39,919 bases of DNA from Bacillota bacterium (GCA_023392995.1 JAEWMZ010000229.1:1-39919), one strand, 5' to 3'. Positions 1-8,355 are shown, numbered from the stretch's first letter. Translations and numbers: made by a program. The notes: generated by a model not told the origin, from the sequence alone.

Positions 1-2
1 CC

Positions 3-1379
3 GAGGTATATAGTGAACTGGTTACCAACCCTGACTCCGTAGAAATACTGGAATATGCCACAAGCTTCATGGAGCAGAACTACATACCAGCCATTGAAAA
101 AAGTATCGAGATAGCAAAAGCAGGAGACCCGAAGCAAGCATATGCAGTTATCACCGAATATAATGACGGCATTGAAGAGATGTATGTAAAGCTGGATCGT
201 TTGGTGGATAATCGAATGTCAAGTGCGAAGGAGACAAATGCAAGTAATAGTGCTTCTGCTGTTATACTTACAGTTATCCTTTGCTGCTTCATTGTAGCCG
301 GAGCCGGAGCAGCAATTTTTATGGGGCTAAGAATCGCAGGTATGATCAGCAAGCCATTAGGAATGGTTGTAAGGGCAGCGGATCAGATAGCTTTGGGACA
401 GGTAGAGATCAATCTGTCGGAGATCGATGCCAGGGATGAAACCGGAACACTGGCGGCTTCCTTTGACAGAATGCTGGAAGGAATCCGAGGTCAGGTGGAA
501 GCGGCTGCGACAATTAGTGAAGGTGATTTTACCAGAAAGGTTCCCCTGCGATCCCAGGAGGATGTTCTTGGGTTAGCTTTAGAGCGGATCAGACAGGATT
601 TAAATAGAACTATTCATGCCATTAATGTGGCGGCAGAACAGGTTAACACCGGAGCGGAACAGGTTTCGGATGCAGCCCAGGCACTGGCTTCCGGTGCGAC
701 AGAACAATCTGCGACTGTGCAGGAATTAAGTGCTGCTATCATTAATGTAGCAGAGCAGGCAGAACATAATGTGGGTAATGTACATGATGCGACAGACCAT
801 GTGAGGGCAGCGGCTGAATCAGTGAGCGTGGGCAATGAATATATGGGCAAGTTAAATAACACAATACAGGAAATTAATATAGCTGCCGAGAAGATATCAG
901 AAATCACCAAAGTAATAGAGGACATCGCCTTCCAAACCAATATCCTGGCATTGAATGCTGCAATTGAGGCAGCAAGAGCCGGGGATGCAGGGAAAGGTTT
1001 TGCGGTGGTGGCAGATGAGGTGCGCAGTTTGGCATCCAAATCAGCGGAGGCAGCAAAACAAACCGATGAACTGATCAAACAGTCAGTAAGAACTGCTCTT
1101 GAGGGAGTAGAGATGTCCAAAGAGACCTCCAAGGTATTGTACGAAGTAGCTGATAAGGCAGGCTTGGTGGAAAAATCAATTGCTAAGATCGAACAAGCCT
1201 CCATCGAACAGGCAGCCTCCATTGAACAGATTAACATGGGTCTATCCCAGGTAGCTGGTGTGGTACAGAGCAATGCCGCAACTGCGGAGGAAAGCTCTGC
1301 CTCCAGTGAAGAACTGGCAGCGCAGGCTCAGACGCTGCGGGAGGAAGTGGCGAGATTTAAACTGGAGGCGGCGAACTGA
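3..1379 (+). CDS. Methyl-accepting chemotaxis protein, 5' end missing
   Basis: The reading frame is open from base 3, so the first ATG in the window (69) is internal and the N-terminus lies to the left. The visible part starts with helical sequence suited to a four-helix-bundle ligand domain, then one membrane span (about residues 61-83 counted from the ATG at 69), a HAMP domain, and a long MCP signalling coiled coil. The hairpin tip is the family hallmark (IAFQTNILALNAAIEAARAG followed by GFAVVADEVRSLA), the CheA/CheW contact region. The first membrane span must be upstream. The family senses chemoeffectors and controls the CheA kinase. A CheW-like gene follows after 52 bases, which suggests co-transcription. 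The ligand cannot be told from this sequence. Family assignment is very secure. Confidence 0.96.
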   Translation, partial: EVYSELVTNPDSVEILEYATSFMEQNYIPAIEKSIEIAKAGDPKQAYAVITEYNDGIEEMYVKLDRLVDNRMSSAKETNASNSASAVILTVILCCFIVAGAGAAIFMGLRIAGMISKPLGMVVRAADQIALGQVEINLSEIDARDETGTLAASFDRMLEGIRGQVEAAATISEGDFTRKVPLRSQEDVLGLALERIRQDLNRTIHAINVAAEQVNTGAEQVSDAAQALASGATEQSATVQELSAAIINVAEQAEHNVGNVHDATDHVRAAAESVSVGNEYMGKLNNTIQEINIAAEKISEITKVIEDIAFQTNILALNAAIEAARAGDAGKGFAVVADEVRSLASKSAEAAKQTDELIKQSVRTALEGVEMSKETSKVLYEVADKAGLVEKSIAKIEQASIEQAASIEQINMGLSQVAGVVQSNAATAEESSASSEELAAQAQTLREEVARFKLEAAN

Positions 1380-1431
1380 TAGGACTCTTTTGTGAGGCTT
1401 AAGTCAGTAAGCGATATGAGGAGAATGTGAT

Positions 1432-1932
1432 ATGGAACATAAAAATAGTGCTGAATTTGGAAATCAGGAAGAGGAAGAAAGGAATCGGAGGTATCTTACC
1501 TTCTGGACAGATAGCCAGTTATATGGAATCTCAACAGAGGATGTAATTCAAATTGTGGGAATGCAGAAGATAACCGGTATGCCAGGCTATCCCTATTATG
1601 TGAAAGGGGTTGCCAGTCTCAGAGGAGAGGTATTCCCTTTAATCGATGTGCGGCTGCGCATGGGGAGGGAAGCAATAGAGTATCATGATCGTACTTGTAT
1701 CATCCTGGTAAAAACGAGGGAGCGGAGCTTTGGTCTTATCGTAGACAGTGTGGAAGAGGTGATAGACATAGAGCAGGAGCAGATAACATACCCGCCTCAC
1801 ATCAAGGAAGCTGGGAAAGATGATTATGTGGAGGGAATTGTTCAGCTGCAGTCAGGGCAGTTGAAGAAGGAAAGAATGATATTGATTGTTAATGTAGTCA
1901 AGCTGCTGGGAAGAGAAATAGCTGGATCATAG
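1432..1932 (+). CDS. cheW: CheW-like chemotaxis coupling protein
   Basis: This 166-residue protein is a single CheW domain. After a charged leader of about 20 residues comes the beta-barrel start (YLTFWTDSQLYGISTEDVIQIV). The conserved core VKGVASLRGEVFPLIDVRLR and a later FGLIVDSVEEVIDIE segment follow. CheW proteins bridge chemoreceptors to the CheA kinase at the inner face of the membrane. A GAGGAG ribosome binding site lies just before the ATG. The gene directly follows the chemoreceptor, so it may be a dedicated adaptor for it. No CheA or response-regulator domain is fused. Whether this is the main CheW of the cell or an accessory copy cannot be decided here. Confidence 0.93.
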   Translation: MEHKNSAEFGNQEEEERNRRYLTFWTDSQLYGISTEDVIQIVGMQKITGMPGYPYYVKGVASLRGEVFPLIDVRLRMGREAIEYHDRTCIILVKTRERSFGLIVDSVEEVIDIEQEQITYPPHIKEAGKDDYVEGIVQLQSGQLKKERMILIVNVVKLLGREIAGS

Positions 1933-2006
1933 GATTGGGAGACTGTCATCCGCTTATTCGCTGGCGGTATCTATTCGTATGGGAATTTCCAAAAGGAGGA
2001 TACGCA

Positions 2007-2669
2007 GTGCTATACAACAAAGAGATAAGAAAACTAAGAGATATTGTTCGTCTTCTGCCAATGGATCAAATCCGGCATATGGAGAATGTAGGGATATTGG
2101 TGGGCATGATGGCAAGAAGGATCTATGTGAAAGGGATTTACAAAGAAGAAATCCATAAAGATACCTGGATACAGTTTGAAACAGCGGGACTTTATCACGA
2201 TCTGGGAAAGGTGAAAGTGCCAATGGAGATTCTTTCAAAACCAGGTAAATTGACGGAGGAGGAATTTACGCTGATACGAAGGCATCCATTGCATGCTGCT
2301 GAGTTATTTGATTACATAAGTGAATATGAAATAGAGGGAATCCCCCCCGAAAGCCTGGAGATCTCAGCGGAGGCAGCGATTTACCACCACGAATGGTGGG
2401 ATGGTAACGGATATCCGTTTGGTCTATGTAAGACGGAGATTCCATTGATTGCAAGAGTAACATCTATTTGTGATGCATATGAGACCATAACAAGCAACCG
2501 TACCTATCGGAAGGCATATTCTCATGAATATGCCTGTGAAGAATTAAGAAAGTATCGGGGAACCCAATTCGAGCCGGCATTAGTTGACTTATTCCTGGAG
2601 TATGAGGCGGATTTCTGTAAGATCGCTGCAGTAAATTTAAAAAGAAGCGTGGAAGAAGGGGAAATATAA
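2007..2669 (+). CDS. HD-GYP domain protein (probable c-di-GMP phosphodiesterase)
   Basis: The protein is one HD-GYP domain. The HD metal dyad is in LYHDLGKVKVP, followed by RRHPLHAAELF, AIYHHEWWDGNGYPFGL (the HHExxDGxGYP signature) and IARVTSICDAYETITSNR. HD-GYP enzymes hydrolyse the second messenger cyclic di-GMP, and all signature residues are intact. I chose the GTG at 2007 because a strong AAGGAGGA lies 6 bases before it. The frame is open back to an ATG at 1935 that has no ribosome binding site and would add a non-conserved 24-residue leader. With the GTG start it has 220 residues and no receiver or membrane segment. The chemotaxis context suggests a role in motility or attachment, but that is inference. 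Confidence 0.9.
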   Translation: MLYNKEIRKLRDIVRLLPMDQIRHMENVGILVGMMARRIYVKGIYKEEIHKDTWIQFETAGLYHDLGKVKVPMEILSKPGKLTEEEFTLIRRHPLHAAELFDYISEYEIEGIPPESLEISAEAAIYHHEWWDGNGYPFGLCKTEIPLIARVTSICDAYETITSNRTYRKAYSHEYACEELRKYRGTQFEPALVDLFLEYEADFCKIAAVNLKRSVEEGEI

Positions 2670-2746
2670 ATGATTTCTTTTGTTTACGTTTCACATATGG
2701 TTAGCCATAGTAATTAGTAGATTAGATATAATCAATTTTCTGACAT

Positions 2747-3718
2747 TTATAATCCGAAGCCTTTGCGGAATTCACTTGGTGTAATTCCGTGAATTGCTTT
2801 AAATGCTGCACTAAACTTTGCTGCATTTTCATAGCCACACTGATGGGCAATATTCTTGATGTTCAGCTCATCGTCAGCTAACATCTGCATGGCGCGCTTC
2901 ATAACGGATTCTCTGATATAGGAATACAGGGTAATGCCATATAAGCTTTTGAATGCAATACGCAGCTTACTTTGACTCATCTGGGCAAGCTGACATAGCT
3001 CTTCTGTGGTGGGAAGCGAAAGAGGATTTTGATCAATTCGCTCCTTCACCTGGTAGAGCTTTTTTTCATCATTCCAGGTAACATGATTACGGCGGCTACG
3101 TTCGTACTTTTCTTTGTCCAGATTGTGAGCGAAGAGGCAAAGTAGTTCAATTGCCTTGCACAGATACGCGGGAGGTGGGAGACGATCGCCGCGCACACCC
3201 CATCGGAGCTGCTCCATAACAAGCATTACGTTCGGGGTGTCTATGTGCTGGGGCTTCCAGTGGATTGCATCCTTAACCCGGATCGGATAGAAGGAGCCGG
3301 TAGCCTTTAAAAAGCCCTCAATGCAGGAATCAAAGATTAACACACTGGTGAAGCAGACATGCATTTCGGCAGGTATGGTAAGACGAACGGGGCTGCCCGG
3401 ATTGATCCACAGGTGTGTGAAAGGCGTAAGAGTACGGGAAGTCTTTCCCTTCTGGGTCAGCGTAATCTCACCGGTATCAATGCATAGAATGAAGAGGCAG
3501 GCCTCCTTGATATGCAAGGTATAATTCAGTGCTTTCTCGGTGGTAAACCAGGCACTGGCAACGAATAGACCATCACAGGTATGAACTTCATGAATCCACC
3601 CGGTTTCCCAGGTTCCCGGAAGTGTATAGAAGGCATACTGATTGTGGTATTTTGTTTCAAGTTTCAAGTGCTTTGCCAAAGCACCAAGTCCCAGCTTATA
3701 CTCCTCCGTATAATCCAT
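2747..3718 (-). CDS. AraC-family transcriptional regulator
   Basis: The protein has about 323 residues. A long N-terminal sensory region is followed by a C-terminal pair of helix-turn-helix motifs: one in TTEELCQLAQMSQSKLRIAF, the other in IKNIAHQCGYENAAKFSAAF, ending with the AraC motif GITPSEFRKGFG. Its position, divergent from a siderophore-type import operon, fits the PchR/Btr type of siderophore-responsive activator; this is inference from context. Two starts are possible: the ATG at 3718, with an AAGGAGGG site 8 bases upstream, or a TTG at 3724 only about 3 bases from it. I prefer the ATG. A promoter and a pair of direct repeats lie just upstream, suggesting self-regulation. Confidence 0.9.
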   Translation of the reverse strand: MDYTEEYKLGLGALAKHLKLETKYHNQYAFYTLPGTWETGWIHEVHTCDGLFVASAWFTTEKALNYTLHIKEACLFILCIDTGEITLTQKGKTSRTLTPFTHLWINPGSPVRLTIPAEMHVCFTSVLIFDSCIEGFLKATGSFYPIRVKDAIHWKPQHIDTPNVMLVMEQLRWGVRGDRLPPPAYLCKAIELLCLFAHNLDKEKYERSRRNHVTWNDEKKLYQVKERIDQNPLSLPTTEELCQLAQMSQSKLRIAFKSLYGITLYSYIRESVMKRAMQMLADDELNIKNIAHQCGYENAAKFSAAFKAIHGITPSEFRKGFGL

Positions 3719-3749
3719 AATCAAAGCCCTCCTTACCTGTTTTAAGCTG

Positions 3750-3779
3750 ATTATAACACAAAGGATAATTCAGCTTCAA
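3750..3779 (-). promoter_or_regulatory. Probable sigma-A promoter of the AraC regulator gene
   Basis: On the reverse strand TTGAAG is followed 18 bases later by a perfect TATAAT. The -10 occupies 3750-3755, about 30 bases before the start codon. The direct repeats at 3787-3821 sit immediately upstream of the -35. Confidence 0.6.
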
Positions 3780-3786
3780 GTGAATT

Positions 3787-3821
3787 TATACTCCGAAATG
3801 TGATAAATATACTCCAAAATG
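3787..3821. promoter_or_regulatory. Direct repeat, candidate AraC-type operator
   Basis: TATACTCCRAAATG occurs twice, starting at 3787 and 3808, exactly 21 bases (two helical turns) apart in the same orientation. That is the geometry expected for an AraC-family dimer. The pair abuts the -35 of the regulator's own promoter and is about 140-170 bases upstream of the import operon's predicted transcription start. Function is inferred. Confidence 0.5.
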
Positions 3822-3924
3822 ATAAGCGCATTGAGCGGGAATAGGAATGACAAATCCAAGTAATTCAAGGTCTAGCGATGTGTGAATCTTAGGATATAAC
3901 CTCCATAGGGATTAACTTCCTGGA

Positions 3925-3953
3925 TTGACATAAAAAAAAGTGCATGGTAGAAT
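3925..3953 (+). promoter_or_regulatory. Sigma-A promoter of the siderophore import operon
   Basis: A perfect TTGACA (3925-3930), a 17-base spacer and TAGAAT (3948-3953) form a near-consensus promoter. The first GTTAG palindrome begins 10 bases after the -10, at about the expected transcription start. Confidence 0.7.
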
Positions 3954-3963
3954 GACCCCATGG

Positions 3964-3979
3964 GTTAGTTGACTCTAAC
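3964..3979. promoter_or_regulatory. GTTAG-N6-CTAAC palindrome, candidate repressor operator 1
   Basis: GTTAG and CTAAC flank six bases just downstream of the promoter -10, where a bound repressor would block transcription. The half sites resemble parts of DtxR/IdeR iron-regulator boxes, but I cannot confirm the family. A second copy lies at 4057-4072 and a related site at 5142-5170. Confidence 0.5.
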
Positions 3980-4056
3980 TTGACTCGGTAACGAACAGCA
4001 AGGTGAATCATGAATCAGCAATATAGTAAATAAATTGGGGTGAATCATCGAATTGG

Positions 4057-4072
4057 GTTAGCTGATACTAAC
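4057..4072. promoter_or_regulatory. GTTAG-N6-CTAAC palindrome, candidate repressor operator 2
   Basis: Same half sites and the same six-base gap as the palindrome at 3964-3979, in the 5' leader about 65 bases before the first lipoprotein gene. Conservation of the half sites with a different centre (TTGACT versus CTGATA) argues for protein recognition. Confidence 0.5.
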
Positions 4073-4136
4073 TAAAAGTGCTGCTGCATACCAAGTTTTT
4101 ATCTATGAATTAACGATAAGGAGAAAATGAATTATT

Positions 4137-5141
4137 ATGCAAAAATTTAAAAAGCTTCGCTTGGCTCTGCTTGGGATCACCCTTTTATTTATAACTACAG
4201 GATGCCAAAAATCCGAAAACTCAGAAAAGAATGTTGTAACAGCAACACCGATGCCCACCCAGACTGCAGAGGACAGCAATGATGTCCCGGTGGAGAGTGG
4301 AACACGTAAGGTGAGTACGGTGATGGGTGATATCGAGGTACCGGCAGATCCGCAAAGAGTAGTTGTTAACTGGTATGCGGGTGATATGTTTGCACTTGAT
4401 CTCAATGTGGTGGGTTATTACTGCTGGGAACACGAAGCTATGCCATTTTACGATAAGATGATGGCTACCACTAAGATAGAAAGTTGGGAGCAGGAAGAAG
4501 TGATGGCTCTCGATCCGGATTTGATCATTACATATAGCACAGATGATTATAAAACCTTTAGCAGCATTGCACCTGTACTTGTGATACCGGAGGGGGATAT
4601 GACCTCACTGGAGCGACTTCTTCTGATTGGAGAAGCAACCGGAAGAAGTGAAGAGGCGCAGGCAGCAGTGGATACCTTTGAAACCAAGCTTACCGCTGCA
4701 AAAGAAACTCTGCAGAGGGATGTATTTAAGGATAAAACCTTTAGTATTAATGAGGACTGGGGCTCTGCTTCCTACGGTGTATATTATGAAACAGGTTCCA
4801 GAGGAGGTACGTTGATATACAAATACCTTGGTCTCAACAAGCCAAAGAAGCTGGAGCAGCTGATCGAAGAAAGCGGTGAAGACAGAGGCGGGTTAAGCTA
4901 TGAAGTTGCGGCAGAATATTTTGGAGATTATATGATTTGGTTCCGTCCATATGATGCGGTGGAGGATGTTCCTTCCGAATATGAGAAGACATCGATTTGG
5001 GAAAGCCTTCCGGCAGTGGAGGCGGGACATGTAATAACTGTACCGGGAAATAGGAGTGGCTTATTTTATTACGATGATACGTTGAGCTTGACAGCACAGA
5101 TTGATTATATAGTAGATAAATTGAAGGAATTATCCGAATAA
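4137..5141 (+). CDS. Siderophore-type ABC transporter substrate-binding lipoprotein (copy 1)
   Basis: This 334-residue protein has a lipoprotein signal peptide ending in the lipobox FITTGC, with the lipidated cysteine near residue 23, and then a low-complexity linker. The mature part is a Peripla_BP_2 (FecB/FhuD-like) fold: VSTVMGDIEVPADPQRVVV at the start and VMALDPDLIITYS, the typical ligand-loop segment. Such proteins catch iron-siderophore or related complexes outside the membrane and hand them to FecCD permeases. It is first in an operon with a paralogue, two permeases and an ATPase. The AAGGAG site is 13 bases from the ATG, longer than usual, and an overlapping 7-codon ORF starts at 4127. 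Haem or cobamide as ligand cannot be excluded. Confidence 0.92.
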   Translation: MQKFKKLRLALLGITLLFITTGCQKSENSEKNVVTATPMPTQTAEDSNDVPVESGTRKVSTVMGDIEVPADPQRVVVNWYAGDMFALDLNVVGYYCWEHEAMPFYDKMMATTKIESWEQEEVMALDPDLIITYSTDDYKTFSSIAPVLVIPEGDMTSLERLLLIGEATGRSEEAQAAVDTFETKLTAAKETLQRDVFKDKTFSINEDWGSASYGVYYETGSRGGTLIYKYLGLNKPKKLEQLIEESGEDRGGLSYEVAAEYFGDYMIWFRPYDAVEDVPSEYEKTSIWESLPAVEAGHVITVPGNRSGLFYYDDTLSLTAQIDYIVDKLKELSE

Positions 5142-5170
5142 GTTAGTGGCTCTAACTTAATCTAACTTAA
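5142..5170. promoter_or_regulatory. GTTAG/CTAAC cluster between the two lipoprotein genes
   Basis: Right after the copy 1 stop codon, GTTAG (5142-5146) is followed by CTAAC five bases later, and the 10-mer TCTAACTTAA is then exactly doubled (5151-5170). The half sites match the two upstream palindromes, though the gap is 5 rather than 6. It may be an internal operator for the downstream genes. Confidence 0.4.
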
Positions 5171-5230
5171 TCTGCGGTGCGTACAAAGCAGTTATTATTA
5201 AAATGACAATATGGAGAAAATAGGATTACT

Positions 5231-6220
5231 ATGAAAAAAATTATTAAAATATTTCTTGTGTCTCTTTTGGGGATCACTCTTTTATTTATAACTACGGGAT
5301 GCCAAAAGTCTAAAACCTCAGAAACGAATACGGTAACAATAACACCGGTGCCTACGCTGACAGCATCCACAGAAGGCCAGGGTACACAGGAAGAAAAAGG
5401 AATACGTACGGTAAGTACTGTGAAGGGAGATGTTGAAGTTCCGGCTAACCCCAAAAGAGTTTTAGCCGACTATATCGTTGGAGATGTAGTTGCTTTGGGT
5501 GTGAAGCCGATAGCACTAAGTACGTTGGATGGTGGGCTGAAAGGTACGGCCTTTGAAAAGGAAGTAGAAGGTCTTGAAGACATTGGATGGGGTTACGATC
5601 CAGAGACAGTTATGGCGCTTGAACCGGATTTAATCATCCTTTCCTGGTCAGATGAGGGCTATGAAGAGTTATCAAAGATTGCACCTACGGTATATGTTCC
5701 ATATGGTGAAATGACAACAGAGGAAAGAGTGCTGCTTGTGGGAGAAGCATTAAACAAAGAAGAAGAAGCACGTCAGGCTTTAAGTGATTTTGATGCTAAG
5801 GTGGAGCAATCTATTCAGTCTCTAAAAGCCGCAGGCGTTTATGATAAGTTTGCAACGGTCGCACAGTATACAAATGGGCAGATATATGTCGCAGGTAATA
5901 AGCATGCTGTCGGCAAGTTGCTATATGATCTTATGGGCTTCCCTGTTCCTGAAAAGGTACAGACTGATATTATTGATGCAGATGAGTATTGGGGAGATAT
6001 TTCATTAGAGGTTTTTCATGAATACGTGGGAGATTATTTTATACACTTAGGTGACTACCAGGAAGATTGGAAGACAAATGAAATAATAAATTCAATTCCA
6101 GCTATAAAAGAAGGAAGGACATTTACGTTGAATACTCAGTTAACCTGGTATTCGGATATCTATTCTGCCAGTGCCTTAGTTGATAAAATAACATCAGAAT
6201 TGATTGCAGTATCAAAATAA
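5231..6220 (+). CDS. Siderophore-type ABC transporter substrate-binding lipoprotein (copy 2)
   Basis: This 329-residue paralogue of the preceding gene has an almost identical signal peptide (LLGITLLFITTGCQKS) and a Peripla_BP_2 domain starting VSTVKGDVEVPANPKRVL. The typical segment VMALEPDLIILSW is present. The binding regions have diverged much more than the signal peptides, so the two proteins may accept different ligands while sharing one permease. The gene lies 89 bases after copy 1 and 46 bases before the first permease. Tandem duplication followed by divergence of the binding domain is inferred from the sequence pattern. Confidence 0.92.
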   Translation: MKKIIKIFLVSLLGITLLFITTGCQKSKTSETNTVTITPVPTLTASTEGQGTQEEKGIRTVSTVKGDVEVPANPKRVLADYIVGDVVALGVKPIALSTLDGGLKGTAFEKEVEGLEDIGWGYDPETVMALEPDLIILSWSDEGYEELSKIAPTVYVPYGEMTTEERVLLVGEALNKEEEARQALSDFDAKVEQSIQSLKAAGVYDKFATVAQYTNGQIYVAGNKHAVGKLLYDLMGFPVPEKVQTDIIDADEYWGDISLEVFHEYVGDYFIHLGDYQEDWKTNEIINSIPAIKEGRTFTLNTQLTWYSDIYSASALVDKITSELIAVSK

Positions 6221-6266
6221 GGCTTCTTTTCTTAAGTTGATAAATTCGTGAGAGGATGGATTTAAT

Positions 6267-7292
6267 ATGATACAACAAAACTCCAACAAGCGTCGAGGCA
6301 TCGCGCGCTTCACATTTTATATGCTTGTGGGAGCAGGGCTTCTGGTTTTGATGTCGGCAGCGTCGATTTCCTTCGGCGCCGCCGACATGAACTTGTCTAC
6401 CGCCTGGGGCGCGATTTTTCGTTTTAACCCCGATTTGACGGAGCATCAGATTATTAAGACCCTGCGATTTCCCAGAACAGTAGCGGATATGATTGTAGGC
6501 TGCAGTCTTGCCATATGCGGTGCACTGATGCAGGGAACGACGCGAAATCCTTTGGCGGATTCCGGTCTGATGGGCATCAGCAGCGGTGCAACCTTTGCCA
6601 TTGCACTGGCGATGGCTTTTGTACCAGGACGGACCTACGGGCAAACTATGATTTTTGCGTGTCTTGGAGCAGCAGTAACGACAGGAATGACTTACTTTAT
6701 AGCATCTATGGGTAAGCGAGGCATGACACCCCAAAGACTGGTGCTGGCAGGTATCTCAATCTCCATGCTCTTTGGTGCCTTCAGTCAGTATGTTTCAATC
6801 AGATACCGTCTGGGGCAGGCTCTTGCTTATTGGACGGCCGGCGGCACTGCGGGAGCAAAGTGGAGTGAGCTTGCAATCGTAGCTCCCTTCTTTCTGGCGG
6901 GTGTATTAGCAGCTCTGGCACTTTCTCCTTCTGTTACAGTTATGAGCTTGGGGGAAGAGGTTGCGGTGGGACTTGGCATGAGAACCACCTTTGTAAAGGG
7001 AGTATCTACGATCATTGTGTTGGTGCTTACAGGTCTTTCGGTGGTGGTGGTTGGGCCGGTGGGCTTTGTAGGATTAATTACACCACATATTGTCCGGTAT
7101 CTGATTGGCGTAGATTACCGGTATATCATTCCGGCCTCCGGTTTATTCGGTGCATTGCTGACCGTATTTGCAGACCTGACCGGAAGATTAATTAATAAAC
7201 CCTACGAGACACCCATCAGCGTTATTTTTGCGGTAATCGGTGTTCCCTATTTCCTCTATCTTGCAAGAAAGCAAAGGAGGGAATTCGAATGA
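6267..7292 (+). CDS. FecCD-family ABC permease, first subunit
   Basis: This 341-residue polytopic membrane protein is a BtuC/FecCD permease. Diagnostic segments are LRFPRTVADMIVGCSLAICG, MQGTTRNPLADSGLMGISSG, and late in the protein GPVGFVGLITPHIVRYLIG. Length and hydrophobic pattern fit the usual ten-span subunit. It would pair with the next gene to form the membrane channel of the importer. Its end overlaps the start of the second permease by four bases (ATGA), so translation is probably coupled. Substrate is inferred as iron-siderophore from the operon; the vitamin B12 importer belongs to the same family. Confidence 0.94.
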   Translation: MIQQNSNKRRGIARFTFYMLVGAGLLVLMSAASISFGAADMNLSTAWGAIFRFNPDLTEHQIIKTLRFPRTVADMIVGCSLAICGALMQGTTRNPLADSGLMGISSGATFAIALAMAFVPGRTYGQTMIFACLGAAVTTGMTYFIASMGKRGMTPQRLVLAGISISMLFGAFSQYVSIRYRLGQALAYWTAGGTAGAKWSELAIVAPFFLAGVLAALALSPSVTVMSLGEEVAVGLGMRTTFVKGVSTIIVLVLTGLSVVVVGPVGFVGLITPHIVRYLIGVDYRYIIPASGLFGALLTVFADLTGRLINKPYETPISVIFAVIGVPYFLYLARKQRREFE

Positions 7293-8302
7293 GAAAGCAG
7301 CGCTTTACAATAAAACAGGGAATCCTGGTATTACTGCTGATGCTGCTTTTACTGGTTGTGATAGCAATTGTAAGCATTAATTCAGGGAAGATGAATTTAT
7401 CTGTTACTGAGGTGTTTCAGGTGCTTATAGGAAATGGGACGCAGAAACAGAATCTGATTGTATTCGAATTTCGGCTTCCGCGTATTATTCTTGCTGTGCT
7501 GGTAGGAGTTGGTATGGGAGCCTCGGGCTGTATTATGCAGAGCCTTTTGAGAAATGATATGGCAAGTCCGGGAACTTTGGGTATTAGCTCCGGTTCCGGT
7601 TTATTTGTCTTAATTTTTATCGTAATGTTTGCTTCCAAAGGAATTACATCAGCGATTACCTTGCCGCTCCTGGCTTTTATTGGTGGAATGACGGCAGCGG
7701 CATTGATCTTTTTATTATCTTACCGCCGGGGAAAAGATATATCCCCCACTGGATTAATACTTACCGGTGTTGCCCTGTCAAGCGGTTATGGGGCGGTAAC
7801 CACCTTGCTCACCCTGAAGCTGGATGAGAATCAGATGGATTTCATGCAGCGCTGGAGTGCGGGCAGCCTTTGGGGCGATGACTGGACATATCTGGCCATA
7901 CTGGCGCCTTGGACCCTTGTTCTGCTGGGTTACGTGATATACAAAGCAAGGATACTCAATACCCTGCACCTGGGAAATCAGACAGCAACCGGTCTTGGGG
8001 TTGCGGTGAAGAAAGAATTTCTGGGGTTATCCGTTGCATCGGTGGCATTGTCCTCCGGGAGTGTTGCTCTTGGCGGGAATTTCTTTTTCGTGGGAATGAT
8101 ATCCCCTCATATGGCAAGAAGACTGGTTGGACCAAATCACCTGCTGTTTCTGCCTGCTTCCTGTTTATCAGGAGCAATTCTTGTCTTGTTAGCGGATACC
8201 ATGACGCGTACTATCAGCTTTGGAACAGATGTGCCGGCGGGAATTGTGATTACCGTGCTTAGCACGCCGTATTTCTTATACTTGTTGGCGAAATCGAATT
8301 AG
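7289..8302 (+). CDS. FecCD-family ABC permease, second subunit
   Basis: This 337-residue membrane protein is homologous to the preceding gene: RLPRIILAVLVGVGMGASGC, MQSLLRNDMASPGTLGISSG, and NFFFVGMISPHMARRLVGP. It starts on the ATGA overlap with the first permease, consistent with equal production of the two halves of a heterodimer. An AAGGAGG site lies in the end of the upstream gene. The gene is followed by a hairpin at 8319-8355 before the ATPase gene. Confidence 0.94.
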   Translation: MRKQRFTIKQGILVLLLMLLLLVVIAIVSINSGKMNLSVTEVFQVLIGNGTQKQNLIVFEFRLPRIILAVLVGVGMGASGCIMQSLLRNDMASPGTLGISSGSGLFVLIFIVMFASKGITSAITLPLLAFIGGMTAAALIFLLSYRRGKDISPTGLILTGVALSSGYGAVTTLLTLKLDENQMDFMQRWSAGSLWGDDWTYLAILAPWTLVLLGYVIYKARILNTLHLGNQTATGLGVAVKKEFLGLSVASVALSSGSVALGGNFFFVGMISPHMARRLVGPNHLLFLPASCLSGAILVLLADTMTRTISFGTDVPAGIVITVLSTPYFLYLLAKSN

Positions 8303-8318
8303 AATTTGTGATACAAGG

Positions 8319-8355
8319 CCTATTCACAAAGAGAAAAAATTCGCTCTGGAATAGG
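8319..8355 (+). other. Intercistronic hairpin between permease and ATPase genes
   Basis: CCTATTC (8319-8325) pairs with GAATAGG (8349-8355), with AGAG and CTCT able to pair further in. There is no following U-run, so it is more likely an mRNA-stability or processing hairpin than a terminator. Confidence 0.35.

Noticed and set aside
614..1273. 219-codon frame antisense to the chemoreceptor
   Set aside because: It is the shadow of the alanine- and glutamate-rich coiled coil of the MCP; the plus-strand domain is unmistakable.
4127..4150. 7-codon upstream ORF overlapping the start of the first lipoprotein gene
   Set aside because: Its spacing to AAGGAG is too short (3 bases), and one such ORF is easily found by chance in AT-rich DNA.
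6123..6734. 203-codon frame antisense to the first FecCD permease
   Set aside because: It crosses the end of a lipoprotein gene and the start of the permease gene, both of which have clear family motifs.
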